58,494 bases of DNA, from NCBI GenBank assembly GCA_017441065.1, contig JAFSAI010000004.1:1-58494 (forward strand), in the 5' to 3' direction. Shown here in pieces: positions 1 through 9,500 of the stretch (its first letter is position 1; every line of letters begins with the position of its first letter). This stretch comes from Bacilli bacterium (lineage in GTDB: Bacteria; Bacillota_I; Bacilli_A; RF39; UBA660). The position numbers and the translations under genes were made by a program. Under the pieces are notes generated by a model, which did no database searches, had not been told where the DNA came from, and saw only the letters and a list, made by a program, of their open reading frames with translations.

Positions 1-64
1 AAAAATTTGACTTCGGGGGGGGTAATATATACTTACCTTATAAAATAGAAATGGAAGAAAGAAT
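1..64 (+). promoter_or_regulatory. Promoter region with an eight-G tract
   Basis: A TTGACT box (7-12) and a TATACT box (28-33) flank a run of eight G (15-22). The spacer is 15 bp, two short of the optimum, so a gain of two G would make it 17. A G-run this long is very unusual in this AT-rich DNA. The layout is that of a slipped-strand, phase-variable promoter for the surface gene that starts at 65. This is inference. The left edge of the window cuts the upstream context. Confidence 0.45.
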
Positions 65-1333
65 ATGCAAGTTGTTAACAAAAAAATGTGTGTGATAGTA
101 ATATTAGTGTTAGTGATAATAGAAAGCTGTACATTGTTTTTGATGTACAAATCATTTGGTAATAAGAATACAAATTTAGATGAAGTAAATCTAAATATTA
201 GTAATTCCAATATGTTTGCGATAATGTTAGAACAAGATGACGGAACATATAAAGAAGATACGACAAATACATGGCCAACATCAGGATATACATATAACGC
301 ATCAATGTCAGGATGTATAGATATAAATGGGAATAAATTAGACGGAGTACTAACATATGATAGTACAACTAATATAGCCACAGTAGATACAGGTAATACA
401 AGTTATTGTTATTTGTATTTTAGTATTAAACAAAATGCCGGAGAATATTTGCTAAAAAATCCAACAAATGGACTGGTTACAACATCACTTCAAGGTGGAT
501 TATATAGATATCAAGGAACTGATGATGTAGATAATTATATATGTTTTGGAACAAGAGATAAAGAAACTTGCGGAAATAATACAAATAGACATATGTATAG
601 AATTATAGGAATTGATGAAGATAATAAGTTGAAATTAATATCTAAAGAAATTTATGAATTTGAAATAGATGCTAGTATTTGTGCAAATAGAATTTCTCCT
701 ATATCTGATTTTTCTCTTGGTGAATTTGATTTGTGGGCAAATAGCTATCCTTACAAAGCATTAAATGGTTTAATTGAAGAAAATGTATATTATAAAGAAA
801 ATTTTATAAACAATAATTTATATTCGTATATGACAACTGATAGTGAATGGTATAATATGATAGAAAGTGTTAATTGGAAATATGGCATAGCAAATTATGT
901 ATCAAATGATGATTTAGGAAATTATACACGAGATTATAATGGTGAAGATGCTTATTCTATTGAAAATTCATTTACAAGTACTGTGAGTGCTAAAATTGGC
1001 GGATTATATATTCATGATTATTTTTATGCATATCCAGGTGGTAATCCGGGTAATGCAAGTAATGCCCATTCAACATGGATTTATTACGAAAATAATGATC
1101 AAGAATATTCTTGGTGTTCTATAGAACCTTTGGGTGAAATAACAATGACTGGAGCAGGATTTGGTGATTATTATGATGAAGGTAGTAATTATAATTTCGG
1201 TTGGATGATTGCATATGGTGGATATCTAAAACCATCGCTCAATGAAGTTATAATTCGTCCAGTTTTCTACTTAAAATCTGATATAGAAATAACAGGTGAA
1301 GGCACGATAAATGAGCCGTTTATAATAAATTAA
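65..1333 (+). CDS. Membrane-anchored surface protein, DGR-target paralog with divergent C-terminal domain
   Basis: 422 aa. Residues about 8-27 form one hydrophobic anchor followed by YKSFGNK. Next comes a domain of about 75 residues (MFAIMLEQDDG to SYCYLYFSI) that recurs in at least five other proteins here. The remainder holds MYRIIGI, IGGLYIHDYFYAYPGG and a final RPVFYLKSD block, which are also found in the DGR targets at 12952 and 21514. By analogy with known DGR targets the C-terminal part is probably a C-type-lectin-like fold, but I cannot prove this. The region that would be the variable repeat does not match either template in this window, so it is a diverged or invariant paralog, or it answers to a template elsewhere. 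Its promoter contains a G-run. A terminator lies just downstream. Confidence 0.75.
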   Translation: MQVVNKKMCVIVILVLVIIESCTLFLMYKSFGNKNTNLDEVNLNISNSNMFAIMLEQDDGTYKEDTTNTWPTSGYTYNASMSGCIDINGNKLDGVLTYDSTTNIATVDTGNTSYCYLYFSIKQNAGEYLLKNPTNGLVTTSLQGGLYRYQGTDDVDNYICFGTRDKETCGNNTNRHMYRIIGIDEDNKLKLISKEIYEFEIDASICANRISPISDFSLGEFDLWANSYPYKALNGLIEENVYYKENFINNNLYSYMTTDSEWYNMIESVNWKYGIANYVSNDDLGNYTRDYNGEDAYSIENSFTSTVSAKIGGLYIHDYFYAYPGGNPGNASNAHSTWIYYENNDQEYSWCSIEPLGEITMTGAGFGDYYDEGSNYNFGWMIAYGGYLKPSLNEVIIRPVFYLKSDIEITGEGTINEPFIIN

Positions 1334-1336
1334 TAA

Positions 1337-1359
1337 TCGTCAATGAAGACGTTAAAATA
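1337..1359 (+). repeat. 23-bp hairpin repeat after the surface gene (copy 1)
   Basis: This copy starts 4 nt after the stop of the 65-1333 gene. It differs at one base from 18176-18198 at the end of the DGR operon. Its core CGTC-AATGAA-GACG can form a 4-bp hairpin and is followed by TTAAAATA. A more diverged relative lies at 44075-44097. Function unknown. Confidence 0.6.
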
Positions 1360-1365
1360 AACAAG

Positions 1366-1391
1366 AGAGTGTTACATAAATGCACTCTTTC
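1366..1391 (+). terminator. Rho-independent terminator of the surface gene
   Basis: AGAGTG and CACTCT arms with an 11-nt loop, followed by TTCTTCC. The T-tract is weak. Confidence 0.6.
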
Positions 1392-1416
1392 TTCCTATTA
1401 AAATATATATTTTTTA

Positions 1417-1529
1417 TTTACTTTTTGACTATTTTGTAATATAATTAAATAGAAGTTTTTACTTAGATTAAAAAGTTTTCCGATTTTAATCCAAGTTTAA
1501 ACCAATTATATAGAAAGGAAAAGAAAATT
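1417..1529 (+). promoter_or_regulatory. rpsO promoter and structured leader
   Basis: TTTACT (1417-1422), a 17-bp spacer and TATAAT (1440-1445) make a good vegetative promoter. The leader holds a hairpin pairing 1462-1473 with 1484-1495 (one mismatch) upstream of the GAAAGGAAAAG ribosome site. S15 commonly represses its own mRNA by binding leader structure in other bacteria. Such control here is inference. Confidence 0.6.
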
Positions 1530-1799
1530 ATGGCTTTAAACAAAGAAGAAAAAGCAAAAATTATTAAAGAGTTTGCTAAGAATGAAAAAGACTGTGGTTC
1601 TGCTGAAGTTCAAATTGCTATTCTTACAAAAGAAATTAACGATTTAACAGCACATATGCAAGAACATACACATGATTATCATTCAAAAAGAGGTTTACTA
1701 ATCAAAGTTGGTAGAAGAAAAAAATTACTTAACTACTTAAAAGAAAATGATGTAGTAAGCTACAGAGAAGTAATTAAAAAATTAAATTTAAGAAAATAA
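1530..1799 (+). CDS. rpsO: 30S ribosomal protein S15
   Basis: 89 aa, the normal length. It carries the S15 core: [21 protein letters not shown], the [12 protein letters not shown] segment and the basic [11 protein letters not shown] helix. S15 binds the central domain of 16S rRNA early in small-subunit assembly. The ribosome site AGAAAGGAAAAG precedes the ATG. As in many bacteria, pnp follows directly, here 46 bp downstream beyond a weak hairpin, so the two are probably partly co-transcribed. Confidence 0.97.
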   Translation: MALNKEEKAKIIKEFAKNEKDCGSAEVQIAILTKEINDLTAHMQEHTHDYHSKRGLLIKVGRRKKLLNYLKENDVVSYREVIKKLNLRK

Positions 1800-1845
1800 G
1801 GGCACTGAGATTTTTAGTGTCTTTTTATTTAGAAAAGAGGTTAGT

Positions 1846-4026
1846 ATGAAGAAAGTATTCGAGTTAGATTTTTATGGTCGAAAATTAGTAGTAGAACATG
1901 GAGAACTAGCAAAACAGGCACATGGTAGTGTTTTAGTAAGATTTAACGATACTGTAATATTAAGTACAGCAGTTGTATCTAAAAACGCTAATTTACTTTC
2001 TGATTTTTTTCCTTTAACAGTTTTATATAATGAAAAATTATATTCTGTAGGAAAAATACCAGGAGGATTTATAAAAAGGGAAGGGCGTCCAACTGATAAT
2101 GCAACACTTGCTGCAAGAATGATTGATAGACCAATGCGTCCATTATTCCCAGAAGACTTTAGAAATGAAGTTCAAATCGTTAATACAGTACTTAGTGTAG
2201 ATCAAGATAATTCACCAGAATTAACTGCATTATTTGGTTCAAGCTTAGCTACTAGTATTAGTAAAATTCCATTTAATGGCCCAGTTGCTGCAGTTAAGGT
2301 AGGACGTGTAAATGGTGAATTTATAATTGACCCAACTGTTGAACAATTGGAATTATCTGATATTGATTTAACAGTAGCAGGTACAATGGATGCAATTAAT
2401 ATGGTTGAAGCTGGAGCTAAAGAAGTATCTGAAAAAGATATGTTAGAAGCTTTATTATTTGGCCATGAAGCAATTAAGAAATTAGTTGAATTTGAAAATA
2501 TGATAATTGCTGAAATTGGTGAAGAAAAGATGGATTATCCAAAATTAGAAATTGAAGATAGTCTAAAAGAAGAAGTAAGAAATCTTTGCGAAGAAAGATT
2601 AGATGAAGCAATTCGTATAAAAGATAAGATTACTAAATATGAAACAATAGATTCTATTGAAGAAGAAATAGTAGAAAAATATACTAAAGAATTTGAAGAA
2701 TCTATGAAAGCTGATGAATTCAAAGAATTAATTACTAAAGTATGTTTAATATTTGAAAGTGTAAAATATGATGTATTTAGAAAAATAGTAGTTGATGAAC
2801 AAATTCGTGTAGATGGTAGAAAAATGGATGAAATTAGACCACTTAGTGCATCAATTGATATTTTACCTAGAACTCATGGTTCAGCACTATTTACTAGAGG
2901 TGAAACACAAAGTTTATCAATTACAACATTAGGTGCTTTAGGTGAATCACAAATGTTAGATGGTTTATCTATTGAAGACGAAAAAAGATTTATGTTACAT
3001 TATAACTTTCCACAATTTAGTGTAGGAGAAACAGGAAGATATGGTAGTCCTGGAAGAAGAGAAATTGGTCATGGTGCTTTAGGTGAAAGAGCACTAGCAC
3101 AAGTTATTCCTTCTGAAGAAGAATTCCCATATACAATAAGAGTTGTATCTGAAATATTAGAAAGTAATGGTTCATCAAGTCAAGCAAGTATTTGTGCAGG
3201 ATGTTTAAGTCTAATGGCTGCAGGTGTTCCAATTAAAGCTCCAGTAGCAGGTATAGCAATGGGACTTATTACAAATAATGACAAATATACAATTCTTACA
3301 GATATTCAAGGTATGGAAGACCATTTAGGAGATATGGACTTTAAAGTTGCTGGTACTAGAGATGGTATTTGTGCTTTACAAATGGATATTAAAATAGATG
3401 GTGTTAATAGAAGTATTTTAGAAGAAGCTTTAGAACAAGCTAAAAAAGCTCGTTTACAAATTCTTGATTTATTTGAAACAGTTATTGATGGTCCTAGAAG
3501 TGAACTTAGTCAGTACGCTCCAAAAATTGATACATTTAATATTGATCCAGAAAAGATTAAAGATGTAATTGGTCGTGGTGGAGAAATGATTACTAAGATT
3601 ATTCTAGAAGCAAGTAACGTTAAAACAGTTAATGATAAAAACGCTGTTAAAGTTGATTTAGAAGATGATGGTAGAGTAATTATTTATCATACAGATAAGA
3701 ATATAATTAATAAAACTAGAGAAATGATTGAAGCTGTTATTAGAGAAGTTGAAACTGGTAAAATCTATACTGGTAAAGTATTAAAAGTTGAAGACTTTGG
3801 CTGTTTTGTTGAATTGTGGCCAGGATGTGAAGGTATGGTTCATGTTTCTCAACTTGATCATAAGAGAGTTAATAAACCAAGCGATATTGTAAGTGTTGGA
3901 GATGAAATCATTGTTAAATCTTTAGGATATGATAATCGTGGAAGACTTAACTTATCTAGAAAAGAAGCTTTACCAAAACCTGAAATAAAAGAAGTTAAAG
4001 AAGAAATAAAAAAAGAAGAAAATTAA
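1846..4026 (+). CDS. pnp: Polyribonucleotide nucleotidyltransferase (PNPase)
   Basis: 726 aa, the usual full length. PNPase is a phosphorolytic 3'-5' exoribonuclease acting in mRNA decay. The domain order is complete: a first RNase PH domain with [22 protein letters not shown], the helical linker, a second RNase PH domain with LFTRGETQ and [16 protein letters not shown], a KH domain around residue 570 ([13 protein letters not shown]) and an S1 domain from about 637 ([20 protein letters not shown]). It ends in a charged KE-rich tail. The ribosome site is AGAGG. It follows rpsO and precedes a slipin gene by 24 bp. Confidence 0.97.
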   Translation: MKKVFELDFYGRKLVVEHGELAKQAHGSVLVRFNDTVILSTAVVSKNANLLSDFFPLTVLYNEKLYSVGKIPGGFIKREGRPTDNATLAARMIDRPMRPLFPEDFRNEVQIVNTVLSVDQDNSPELTALFGSSLATSISKIPFNGPVAAVKVGRVNGEFIIDPTVEQLELSDIDLTVAGTMDAINMVEAGAKEVSEKDMLEALLFGHEAIKKLVEFENMIIAEIGEEKMDYPKLEIEDSLKEEVRNLCEERLDEAIRIKDKITKYETIDSIEEEIVEKYTKEFEESMKADEFKELITKVCLIFESVKYDVFRKIVVDEQIRVDGRKMDEIRPLSASIDILPRTHGSALFTRGETQSLSITTLGALGESQMLDGLSIEDEKRFMLHYNFPQFSVGETGRYGSPGRREIGHGALGERALAQVIPSEEEFPYTIRVVSEILESNGSSSQASICAGCLSLMAAGVPIKAPVAGIAMGLITNNDKYTILTDIQGMEDHLGDMDFKVAGTRDGICALQMDIKIDGVNRSILEEALEQAKKARLQILDLFETVIDGPRSELSQYAPKIDTFNIDPEKIKDVIGRGGEMITKIILEASNVKTVNDKNAVKVDLEDDGRVIIYHTDKNIINKTREMIEAVIREVETGKIYTGKVLKVEDFGCFVELWPGCEGMVHVSQLDHKRVNKPSDIVSVGDEIIVKSLGYDNRGRLNLSRKEALPKPEIKEVKEEIKKEEN

Positions 4027-4050
4027 TATAATTTGTAGAGGAGTGGTGTT

Positions 4051-4800
4051 ATGAATTTATTCTTTATTATTTTAGTAGTAGCAATTATCTTAGTTATTGG
4101 TTCAATTAAACAAGTTAATGAATATGAAAGAGGAATTAAATTTACATTAGGTAAGTTTTCCAAAATTATGGAGCCTGGATGGAATTTAGTATTTCCGATA
4201 TTTCAATCATATAAAAAAGTAGATATTAGAACAAAAGCTGTTGATGTTCCTGAACAAGAAGCAATAACAAAAGACAATGTGTCAATTAGAATTAATGCAG
4301 TATTGTATTATAAAATATTTGATGCATCTAAAGCAGTTATTGCAGTAGAAAACTTTAATTATGCAGTTAGTCAACTTGCACAAACTACAATGCGTAATAT
4401 TGTTGGTTCTGTATCTTTAGATGAATTACTTTCTCAAAGAGATAAGATTTCATCAGAAATTTGTAAAATAGTTGATGAAGCAACTGATCCTTGGGGAATA
4501 AAAGTTGAAAATGTAGAACTTAAAGATGTTGCATTACCAGAAGAAATGAAAAGAGTAATTGCTAAAGTGGCAGAGGCTGAAAGAGAAAAACAAGCAGTTA
4601 TTACAAAAGCTGAAGGTGAAGTTGAAGCATCACAAAATTTAGCAAAAGCTGCTGAAACTATGTCAAAAGTTGATGGAGCCTTACACTTAAGAACTTTATC
4701 CACAATAAATGATGTTAGTAGCGATCAATCTAATACAGTAATATTCTGTTTACCTTTAGAAGTATTAGATGCTATGAAACGAAATACTGATAAGAAGTAG
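4051..4800 (+). CDS. Slipin / SPFH-domain (stomatin-like) membrane protein
   Basis: 249 aa. Residues 1-18 are one N-terminal membrane helix. The SPFH/band-7 domain follows: VNEYERGIKFTLGKF, then GWNLVFPIFQS, then VDVPEQEAITKDNVSIRINAVLYYK. The last third is a charged helix rich in Ala and Glu (AEAEREKQAVITKAEGE) typical of slipin oligomerisation regions. Family members form ring-like scaffolds on the cytoplasmic membrane and often partner with NfeD proteases, but no nfeD gene is next to it here. The GAGGAGTGG ribosome site is strong and the terminator follows the stop directly. Confidence 0.88.
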   Translation: MNLFFIILVVAIILVIGSIKQVNEYERGIKFTLGKFSKIMEPGWNLVFPIFQSYKKVDIRTKAVDVPEQEAITKDNVSIRINAVLYYKIFDASKAVIAVENFNYAVSQLAQTTMRNIVGSVSLDELLSQRDKISSEICKIVDEATDPWGIKVENVELKDVALPEEMKRVIAKVAEAEREKQAVITKAEGEVEASQNLAKAAETMSKVDGALHLRTLSTINDVSSDQSNTVIFCLPLEVLDAMKRNTDKK

Positions 4801-4818
4801 TTTAATACTACTTTTTTA
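4796..4818 (+). terminator. Terminator after the slipin gene
   Basis: AGTAGT and ACTACT arms with a 5-nt loop and six T. The hairpin begins inside the last codons of the gene. Confidence 0.75.
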
Positions 4819-4847
4819 TTTGTGATAATTTTGATAGAATATAAATT

Positions 4848-5519
4848 ATGAAAAGAGAAAAATTAGATATCATATATGAAGATAAATATATAATTGTTGT
4901 AAATAAACCATCGGGATTATTTACTATAAGTACTGATTCAGAAAAATATAAAACTTTATTTCATCAAGTTTTTGAATATTTAAAGAAAAAACATAAAAGT
5001 AATAAAGTATTTATAGTACATAGATTAGATAGAGATACTAGTGGTTTAGTTATATTTGCTAAAAGTGAGGATATTAAAAGAAAATTACAGGATAATTGGG
5101 ATAATGTAATAAGAGAATATATTACTGTAGTAAATGGTAAGGTAGAGAAGAATAAAGGCGTAATAGAGTCTTATTTGAAAGAGACTAAAACCTTGTTAGT
5201 ATATTCATCAAAAGATAAAATACATGGTAAATTGGCAATTACAGAATACGAAAGATTAGAAAGTAATAAATTATATAGTTTACTTAAAATAAATATTAAA
5301 ACAGGTAGAAAAAACCAAATAAGAGTTCATTTAAATGATATAGGACATTCTATTGTTGGAGATAAAAAGTATGGTAATATTAAAAATAAAATGGTAAATA
5401 GACTATGTTTACATGCTAATTATTTAGAATTTAATCATCCTATAACTAATGAATTATTAAAATTAAAAATAGATATTCCTAAAGAATTTTTAAAATTAAT
5501 TGATAACAAAAAGATATAG
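4848..5519 (+). CDS. RluA-family pseudouridine synthase
   Basis: 223 aa, a short one-domain member without an S4 domain. The signature HRLDRDTSGLVIFAKS (H58-D61, with D61 the expected catalytic aspartate) is intact. So are the later KTGRKNQIRVHL and GHSIVGDKKYG motifs that bind RNA in this family. It isomerises uridine to pseudouridine in rRNA or tRNA. The exact target cannot be assigned from sequence. It has no clear Shine-Dalgarno and sits 48 bp after the slipin gene. It converges on the minus-strand gene at 5538 over a shared terminator. Confidence 0.9.
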   Translation: MKREKLDIIYEDKYIIVVNKPSGLFTISTDSEKYKTLFHQVFEYLKKKHKSNKVFIVHRLDRDTSGLVIFAKSEDIKRKLQDNWDNVIREYITVVNGKVEKNKGVIESYLKETKTLLVYSSKDKIHGKLAITEYERLESNKLYSLLKINIKTGRKNQIRVHLNDIGHSIVGDKKYGNIKNKMVNRLCLHANYLEFNHPITNELLKLKIDIPKEFLKLIDNKKI

Positions 5520-5539
5520 AAATTTTTCTATATCTTTTT
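5508..5539. terminator. Bidirectional terminator
   Basis: AGATATAGAAA and TTTCTATATCT arms, flanked by A on the left and T on the right. It serves both the RluA-type gene and the convergent minus-strand gene. Confidence 0.75.
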
Positions 5540-6410
5540 AAATTAGTGTTCTAACAATCTTTCTTGTTAAATCTTCTTTTTCATCTTCTGATACTTGTAT
5601 TCCTAAAGCAAATCTTTCATCAGTATTTAATTCTGGCTGTTTATTAATTTTATATTTTAATCTTCTCCAAACATCTTTACCATAAAGTTGTTCAAAAAAG
5701 TATGGAGTAGGAGTAATATTATCTGTATAACCAGTAATTAAATGTGTGTATTTTCTAAATAAATATGCTTTATATATATCATTTTCTATTGGTAATTCTT
5801 TTATAATTGTTAATATTAAATCAAAAGCGTGAATATTAGCTAATCTTTCTATTGGAGAGTATTGGTAAAAATGTTGATAAATATTAAATCCTAGTCTTTC
5901 CCATAACTCAATATTAGCAATTCTTTCTTTTTCTTCTTCAATTAATAAATCATTTCTTAATTTATGAAGCATAAAATTCATTCTTACTATATTGTTATGA
6001 TTTGTTTTAATAATCATTCCTTCAGGATTTTTAATATTTTGGCTTCTAATAATCTTTTCTTGATTTGCATGTTCTAATTCATGTATAAGATTAAATGCTG
6101 CTTCTAAATATGTAAATAATAAGTCATCTTCCAAAGTTATTCCGTTTACTTTTTTCATTAAATTTGTAGAATAATCTAAAGCGCTTGTATTTATTTCTAT
6201 AATCTTTGTAAAATGATCATAATAAGCAATATCTATGCCATCTTTATTGTATGTTTTTGATTCAATTAGTAAATCTCTAACTTCATTATTTAATGCTCTT
6301 TCGCTTACAATTATTTCAGTAATTTTGTGGAAAAATTCTTCATCTATTTCCTTTTTTTGTTGAAAATAACTTAATATTACTTTGATTATTTTTAAAGCTA
6401 TTTCTTGCAT
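5538..6410 (-). CDS. Putative zincin-like protein with HELEH motif, function unknown
   Basis: 290 aa, cytoplasmic, with no signal peptide or membrane helix. I do not recognise the family. Residues 110-114 are HELEH, an HExxH zinc-protease motif set in a helix (AAFNLIHELEHANQ), which suggests a metal-dependent hydrolase. The rest is helical and charged. Its own strong promoter lies upstream and the leader contains an A/T-flanked hairpin just after the start of transcription. The start follows AAGGAG at 8-nt spacing. The HExxH could be fortuitous, since a third zinc ligand is not obvious. Confidence 0.6.
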   Translation of the reverse strand: MQEIALKIIKVILSYFQQKKEIDEEFFHKITEIIVSERALNNEVRDLLIESKTYNKDGIDIAYYDHFTKIIEINTSALDYSTNLMKKVNGITLEDDLLFTYLEAAFNLIHELEHANQEKIIRSQNIKNPEGMIIKTNHNNIVRMNFMLHKLRNDLLIEEEKERIANIELWERLGFNIYQHFYQYSPIERLANIHAFDLILTIIKELPIENDIYKAYLFRKYTHLITGYTDNITPTPYFFEQLYGKDVWRRLKYKINKQPELNTDERFALGIQVSEDEKEDLTRKIVRTLI

Positions 6411-6429
6411 ATTAGTCTCCTTATAAAAT

Positions 6430-6456
6430 AAAAAATCTCTAAATTAGAGATTTTTA
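6430..6456 (-). terminator. Hairpin terminator for the VanY-type gene, also in the leader of the next gene
   Basis: AATCTCTAA and TTAGAGATT arms flanked by A and T runs. For the minus strand it stops the 6508-7602 transcript. It also lies between the promoter and start codon of the HELEH gene, where it may act as an attenuator. Confidence 0.6.
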
Positions 6457-6468
6457 TTACGTAATTTA

Positions 6469-6497
6469 ATTATATCAAATTTTGTAAAAAATGTCAA
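6469..6497 (-). promoter_or_regulatory. Promoter of the HELEH gene
   Basis: On the minus strand there is a TTGACA box (plus-strand 6492-6497), an exact 17-bp spacer and a TATAAT box (6469-6474). This is a consensus vegetative promoter. Confidence 0.75.
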
Positions 6498-6507
6498 AAA
6501 ACGTCAA

Positions 6508-7602
6508 TTAATATTCAGCCATATACAAATCATAATATTCTTCATAAGTTAAACCAGATTTAGCTACTTTAGTTGCAAGTTCTATACCTAAATATCTGAT
6601 ATGCCAAGGTTCTTCCATATAACCTGTAATAGGAACTCCAGCTTCTGTATATCTTACAATAAATCCATATTTATAAGAATTTTCTAATACCCATTTATAG
6701 TCTTTATCATCAAGTCTTGAACCAGATACATTTGGATCATTTAAATCGACTGCTAGTCCTAATTGATGTTCTGATGAACCAGGACGAGCAGAGTAGGTAT
6801 CAGCTTCTTTTACGCCATCTTGTGCTACATAATTTGTATATAATGTATTTTGGAATGAATAAGAACGATATGCTGTAGTGCTTTCTAAAGTTATTCCATC
6901 TTTTTTTGCAGCTTCAATAAATTCTTTATAGGCTTCTGCTGCTGGTCTAACCATTTTAGCACCATTCTTACTGTCAAATAATGTTACTAAATCTTTTGGT
7001 ACGAATTTTTTTTCTAAATGATTAAATTTATTTACAATAATTGTTAAATCATCTGGATTGTCTACTAATTTGCTATCTGTATAAAATGGCTTATCTAAAT
7101 TAATGTTAACATAAGTAACAACTGTTTGAATGTCTTTGTTAGTGGATTTTAAATAATCATTATATCTTTCTAAATTATCTATATTAAAATTAGTTATTCC
7201 AATATATTTAGTGAATTCTTTCTTTTCTAAATCTAATAATTTACTTTGGTTCTTTTCGCTTAGTTTAAATATATTATTTATCTCTTTGCCATTGTAACCT
7301 ATATCTAAGTAATCATTTATTTTATCTATAAAGTTTTTATCATCAATATATTCGATTTTAGAATATTCTTCTATAAATTCGATTTTTAATTTATTATTTT
7401 TTAATACTTCATCCAATGTTTTAGAATAATCTTCTTTATAAATATCTTTTAATTTTTCTTCTTTAATTACTTTGATTGATTCATCACTATAATATTTTTT
7501 TGAACCAGTATTAAAAATATTTGTAAATACTATAGAAATTACAATTAACAAAAACACTACCGTGGTAATTATTATTCCTTTTTTTAATTTTTTTCTTTTC
7601 AT
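6508..7602 (-). CDS. D-alanyl-D-alanine carboxypeptidase, VanY/DacB (M15B) family
   Basis: 364 aa from the ATG at 7602, chosen over the longer frame because AGGTGAT lies 5 nt before it and the sequence then starts MKRKKLKKG ahead of one membrane helix (about residues 9-30). The catalytic domain is extracellular. It shows YRSYSFQNTLY, SSEHQLGLAVDLND (zinc ligands H279 and D286) and EPWHIRYLG (H334), the LAS-peptidase arrangement. It trims D-Ala from peptidoglycan stem peptides, outside the membrane. The middle third (about 60-190) is a family-variable spacer. It has its own weak promoter (TATAAT at about 7615) after the terminator of the upstream repeat protein. Confidence 0.9.
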   Translation of the reverse strand: MKRKKLKKGIIITTVVFLLIVISIVFTNIFNTGSKKYYSDESIKVIKEEKLKDIYKEDYSKTLDEVLKNNKLKIEFIEEYSKIEYIDDKNFIDKINDYLDIGYNGKEINNIFKLSEKNQSKLLDLEKKEFTKYIGITNFNIDNLERYNDYLKSTNKDIQTVVTYVNINLDKPFYTDSKLVDNPDDLTIIVNKFNHLEKKFVPKDLVTLFDSKNGAKMVRPAAEAYKEFIEAAKKDGITLESTTAYRSYSFQNTLYTNYVAQDGVKEADTYSARPGSSEHQLGLAVDLNDPNVSGSRLDDKDYKWVLENSYKYGFIVRYTEAGVPITGYMEEPWHIRYLGIELATKVAKSGLTYEEYYDLYMAEY

Positions 7603-7672
7603 AATATCACCTATAATAATTATATCATGGCTATAATTATTTGATTTATATAAATTAACTGCTTTACATAAA

Positions 7673-7703
7673 AAAGTTAGTTCATTATTTTGAACTAACT
7701 TTT
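7673..7703 (-). terminator. Terminator of the Cys-rich repeat gene
   Basis: AAAAGTTAGTTCA and TGAACTAACTTTT arms, 13 bp, with T-rich DNA following on the minus strand. Confidence 0.75.
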
Positions 7704-9499
7704 CTTGTTTCTCCTGTTCTTTCCCAACCATCTAGGCTAGTTTCAGTACTCCATTTATATTTATATTTAGTTACTGTTTTTGTTGATTTTGTTGCTGCTA
7801 CTGAAGTAGTAGAACCTTTAGTACATTTTGCACTTGATCCAATTCCTACTTTTGTATAACCACTAGCACAAGTATATGTAGTAGATTTTGTAGCATCTAT
7901 AGTAGAACTTCCTGTAGATATACATTTAGTTCCATTTTTAGTATATCCTTTTGGACAACTATAAGTAGTTGTTTTAGTTGGATTTACTGTTTCTTTAGTA
8001 GTTTTTTGACATTTAGTACCATTTAATACATAACCACTTTCGCAATAATATTTTTTAGTTTCTGTTGCATTTTTAGTTTCTGTATTAGTTTTAGTTTTAG
8101 TACATTTTGTACCACTTAATGTATAACCACTAGCACAACTATAAGTTGTATTAGCAGTAGCATTCTTAGTATCAGTACTAGAAGTAGTCTTAGTACATTT
8201 AATACCATTTAATGAATATCCACTAGGACAACTATAAGTTGTTTTTGGAGTAGCATCTACATCTTTATAAGATGATTTAGTACAATAATATTTATAATAT
8301 GTTCTTGTACATCCGCTGTATGTTGAACAAGCTTCTGTATAAGATCCACTATAAGAACATCCGTTGTATGTTTTTCCTTTATATGTTACATAACTTTGAT
8401 AGTATGAATTTGTAGAATTGATACGACAATATTTTCCATTAACTAAAGTACCTTTTGAACAACTATAAGTTGTATTAGCAGTAGCATTCTTAGTATCAGT
8501 ACTAGAAGTAGTCTTAGTACATTTAGTACCATTTAATGAATATCCACTAGGACAACTATAAGTTGTTTTTGGAGTAGCATTTTTAGTTTCTGTACTAGTA
8601 GTAGTTTTAGTACATTTAGTACCACTTAATGTATAACCACTAGGACAACTATATGTTGTAGTATATTTTGCATTTACAGATTCATTACTTGTTTTATAAC
8701 ACTTAGTATTTGAACCACTACCAGATTTTATATAACCACTAGGACAACTATAAGTAGTTGTTTTAGTAGCATCTATTGTACTTGTTTTAGTTTTAGTACA
8801 TTTAGTACCGTTTTTAGTATATCCAGAAGGACAACTATATGTTACATTTTTAGTAGCGTTTATTGTTTCGCTATCTGATTTTACACATTTTGTATTTGAA
8901 CCACTACCAGATTTAGTGTAACCACTAGGACAACTATAAACTGTTTCAGTAGCTTTATAAGCTTGTTTATATTGATATTCAATAGTAGTTTTTACTGGTT
9001 CACAAGTATTACTTTCACATAATTGATTACATCCTAATTCGATAGTAGTTTTTGCAACTTCTTTACCACAAACTAGAGTAGTAGTCATTGTGTATTTACC
9101 ATTATCATTTTTTGCTGTAACATAACTTGCTTCTGTATCACAAGTACTATTACCATATGAGAATGGTAAAATTAAACCTTTATCAATTAATTCTTGTAAA
9201 GTATATTTTATTGTCTTATTAGTAGCTGGTAATTCACTAACTAAGAAATATTCTTTAGCAGTATCATGGAAATATCTATAATTATCTATAAAAATTTCGG
9301 AATATGAGTTTGAGTTTTTTAATGTTTCTGTAACATTATTGTTAGGTTCATTTCCATAATCTACATTAATTGAGTTTGAATTATTTCTTGTGAATAACCA
9401 AATAATTAGGAAAATAACTGCAGCAACTGCTAAAATTAGTAGTCCTTTTTTAATTACGCTTCCCCAATCAATATTTCTTCTTGGTTCTTCTGTATACAT
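7685..9499 (-). CDS. Membrane-anchored Cys-rich tandem-repeat surface protein
   Basis: 604 aa. A short cytoplasmic tail (MYTEEPRRNIDWGS) precedes a single membrane helix at about 17-38, giving an N-in, C-out layout. An N-terminal globular part carries a few Cys (STCDTEASYV, GCNQLCESNTCEP). From about residue 178 there are ten copies of a roughly 30-residue unit, TTYSCPSGYTLSGTKCTKT with Ser/Thr-rich linkers, plus one enlarged unit in the middle. Each unit has two Cys about 10-15 residues apart, suggesting one disulfide per unit. The C-terminus is a basic KYKYKWS segment. I know of no function. A stalk or adhesin is the natural guess. It starts 1 bp after the stop of the coiled-coil gene, so the two form an operon. 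Confidence 0.75.
   Translation of the reverse strand: MYTEEPRRNIDWGSVIKKGLLILAVAAVIFLIIWLFTRNNSNSINVDYGNEPNNNVTETLKNSNSYSEIFIDNYRYFHDTAKEYFLVSELPATNKTIKYTLQELIDKGLILPFSYGNSTCDTEASYVTAKNDNGKYTMTTTLVCGKEVAKTTIELGCNQLCESNTCEPVKTTIEYQYKQAYKATETVYSCPSGYTKSGSGSNTKCVKSDSETINATKNVTYSCPSGYTKNGTKCTKTKTSTIDATKTTTYSCPSGYIKSGSGSNTKCYKTSNESVNAKYTTTYSCPSGYTLSGTKCTKTTTSTETKNATPKTTYSCPSGYSLNGTKCTKTTSSTDTKNATANTTYSCSKGTLVNGKYCRINSTNSYYQSYVTYKGKTYNGCSYSGSYTEACSTYSGCTRTYYKYYCTKSSYKDVDATPKTTYSCPSGYSLNGIKCTKTTSSTDTKNATANTTYSCASGYTLSGTKCTKTKTNTETKNATETKKYYCESGYVLNGTKCQKTTKETVNPTKTTTYSCPKGYTKNGTKCISTGSSTIDATKSTTYTCASGYTKVGIGSSAKCTKGSTTSVAATKSTKTVTKYKYKWSTETSLDGWERTGETRKVSSK
8250..8960 (-). repeat. Coding tandem repeats in the Cys-rich gene
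   Basis: Nearly identical DNA stretches recur within the gene. For example, the blocks at 8135-8240 and 8463-8570 differ at very few bases. This is the kind of array that grows and shrinks by recombination. Confidence 0.6.
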
Positions 9500-9500
9500 C

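Noticed and set aside
7685-9499. Repeats that could be taken for a CRISPR array
   Set aside because: The repeats are about 90 bp, in frame, vary by codon and encode a regular Cys-rich unit. There are no unique spacers and no cas genes.
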